Position numbers and translations under genes: made by a program. From NCBI RefSeq assembly GCF_000633595.2, contig NZ_JIBU02000022.1, positions 39,514-103,513 on the forward strand: a stretch of DNA of 64,000 nucleotides. The letters run 5' to 3'. This DNA is from Clostridium drakei. Lineage in GTDB: Bacteria; Bacillota; Clostridia; Clostridiales; Clostridiaceae. The notes below the pieces were generated by a model that had not been told where the DNA came from, ran no database searches, and saw only the letters and a list, made by a program, of their open reading frames with translations. Below are positions 63,845 to 64,000 of the stretch, piece after piece (within the stretch, counting starts at the first letter, position 1; each line of letters opens with the position of its first letter).

Positions 63845-64000
63845 GCCTAAGTTTGTTTCAGTAATATAATTATGCATTACATTTTAAGAATGTTACCTTA
63901 TTAAAGTAATTTTTTCTTATAATCAAACATATATATATAGTTTAGATGATTGCAGAATTGAAAGTTGAAAAATGTGGATAACTTTTGGAGCTTTGCTCAA
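63845..64000. other. Upstream region of mntH to the window edge
   Basis: AT-rich, no gene seen. The final bases do not show a clear start or end of a further gene. Confidence 0.5.

Overview
The window is about 64 kb of very AT-rich, densely coding DNA with GGAGG-type ribosome sites, many TTG starts and Gram-positive envelope genes. It reads as the chromosome of a Clostridium sensu stricto species; sporadic features such as FdhD, tandem YibE/F proteins and NarL-type two-component systems fit, but the exact species cannot be fixed from sequence alone. I see no rRNA, tRNA, CRISPR array, prophage or intact transposase.

Layout. 0.5-7.4 kb: amino-acid permease, an MFS exporter divergent from a MocR-type regulator, and cca, with large palindromes in both convergent gaps. 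7.7-14.4 kb: two copies of a structured, terminator-ended non-coding RNA of about 0.55 kb, with an xpaC-telA operon, an acyltransferase and a secreted GH18 enzyme. 14.4-20 kb: an ECF sigma/DUF4179 anti-sigma operon with an NAGPA-type enzyme, then PspA and a TerB-like protein. 20-27 kb: a chemoreceptor, small proteins, a Trm11-like methyltransferase, an HNH-like protein that seems to begin at a non-canonical codon, and paired YibE/F membrane proteins. 27-36 kb: fdhD, a NarL/NarX-type two-component pair, DUF1540, an SDR, an AraC-GH39 hybrid, a MATE pump and an S8 protease. 36-46.5 kb: BlaI/BlaR1, bioY with a BirA box, a PHP phosphatase, an AraC-PocR regulator, ilvD and larA. 46.6-55.5 kb: an ABC exporter/two-component operon, a decayed larA duplicate, a duplicated ECF sigma/anti-sigma locus and a polysaccharide deacetylase. 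56-64 kb: a SAM-I-controlled metNIQ transporter followed by an Fe-S protein, a methionine gamma-lyase-like enzyme and an M20 hydrolase, then mntH.

How the parts work together. Several units are self-contained: envelope stress (two ECF sigma loci, PspA, BlaI/BlaR1 with a likely protease target), sulfur amino-acid uptake and breakdown under one SAM riboswitch, and biotin uptake under BirA.

The most unusual content is non-coding. First, the duplicated RNA at 7745-8310 and 12318-12877 keeps its helices through compensatory changes and ends in hairpin-terminators. Second, a modular family of 240-300 bp palindromes lies almost only between convergent genes. Two members, at 5688 and 40751, share a core in which three short helices have changed on both sides while the single-stranded letters stayed fixed, the pattern expected of a selected RNA or single-stranded DNA fold. 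I could not match either RNA to a named family from memory. Third, the window records recent duplication and decay, at larA and at the sigma/anti-sigma locus.
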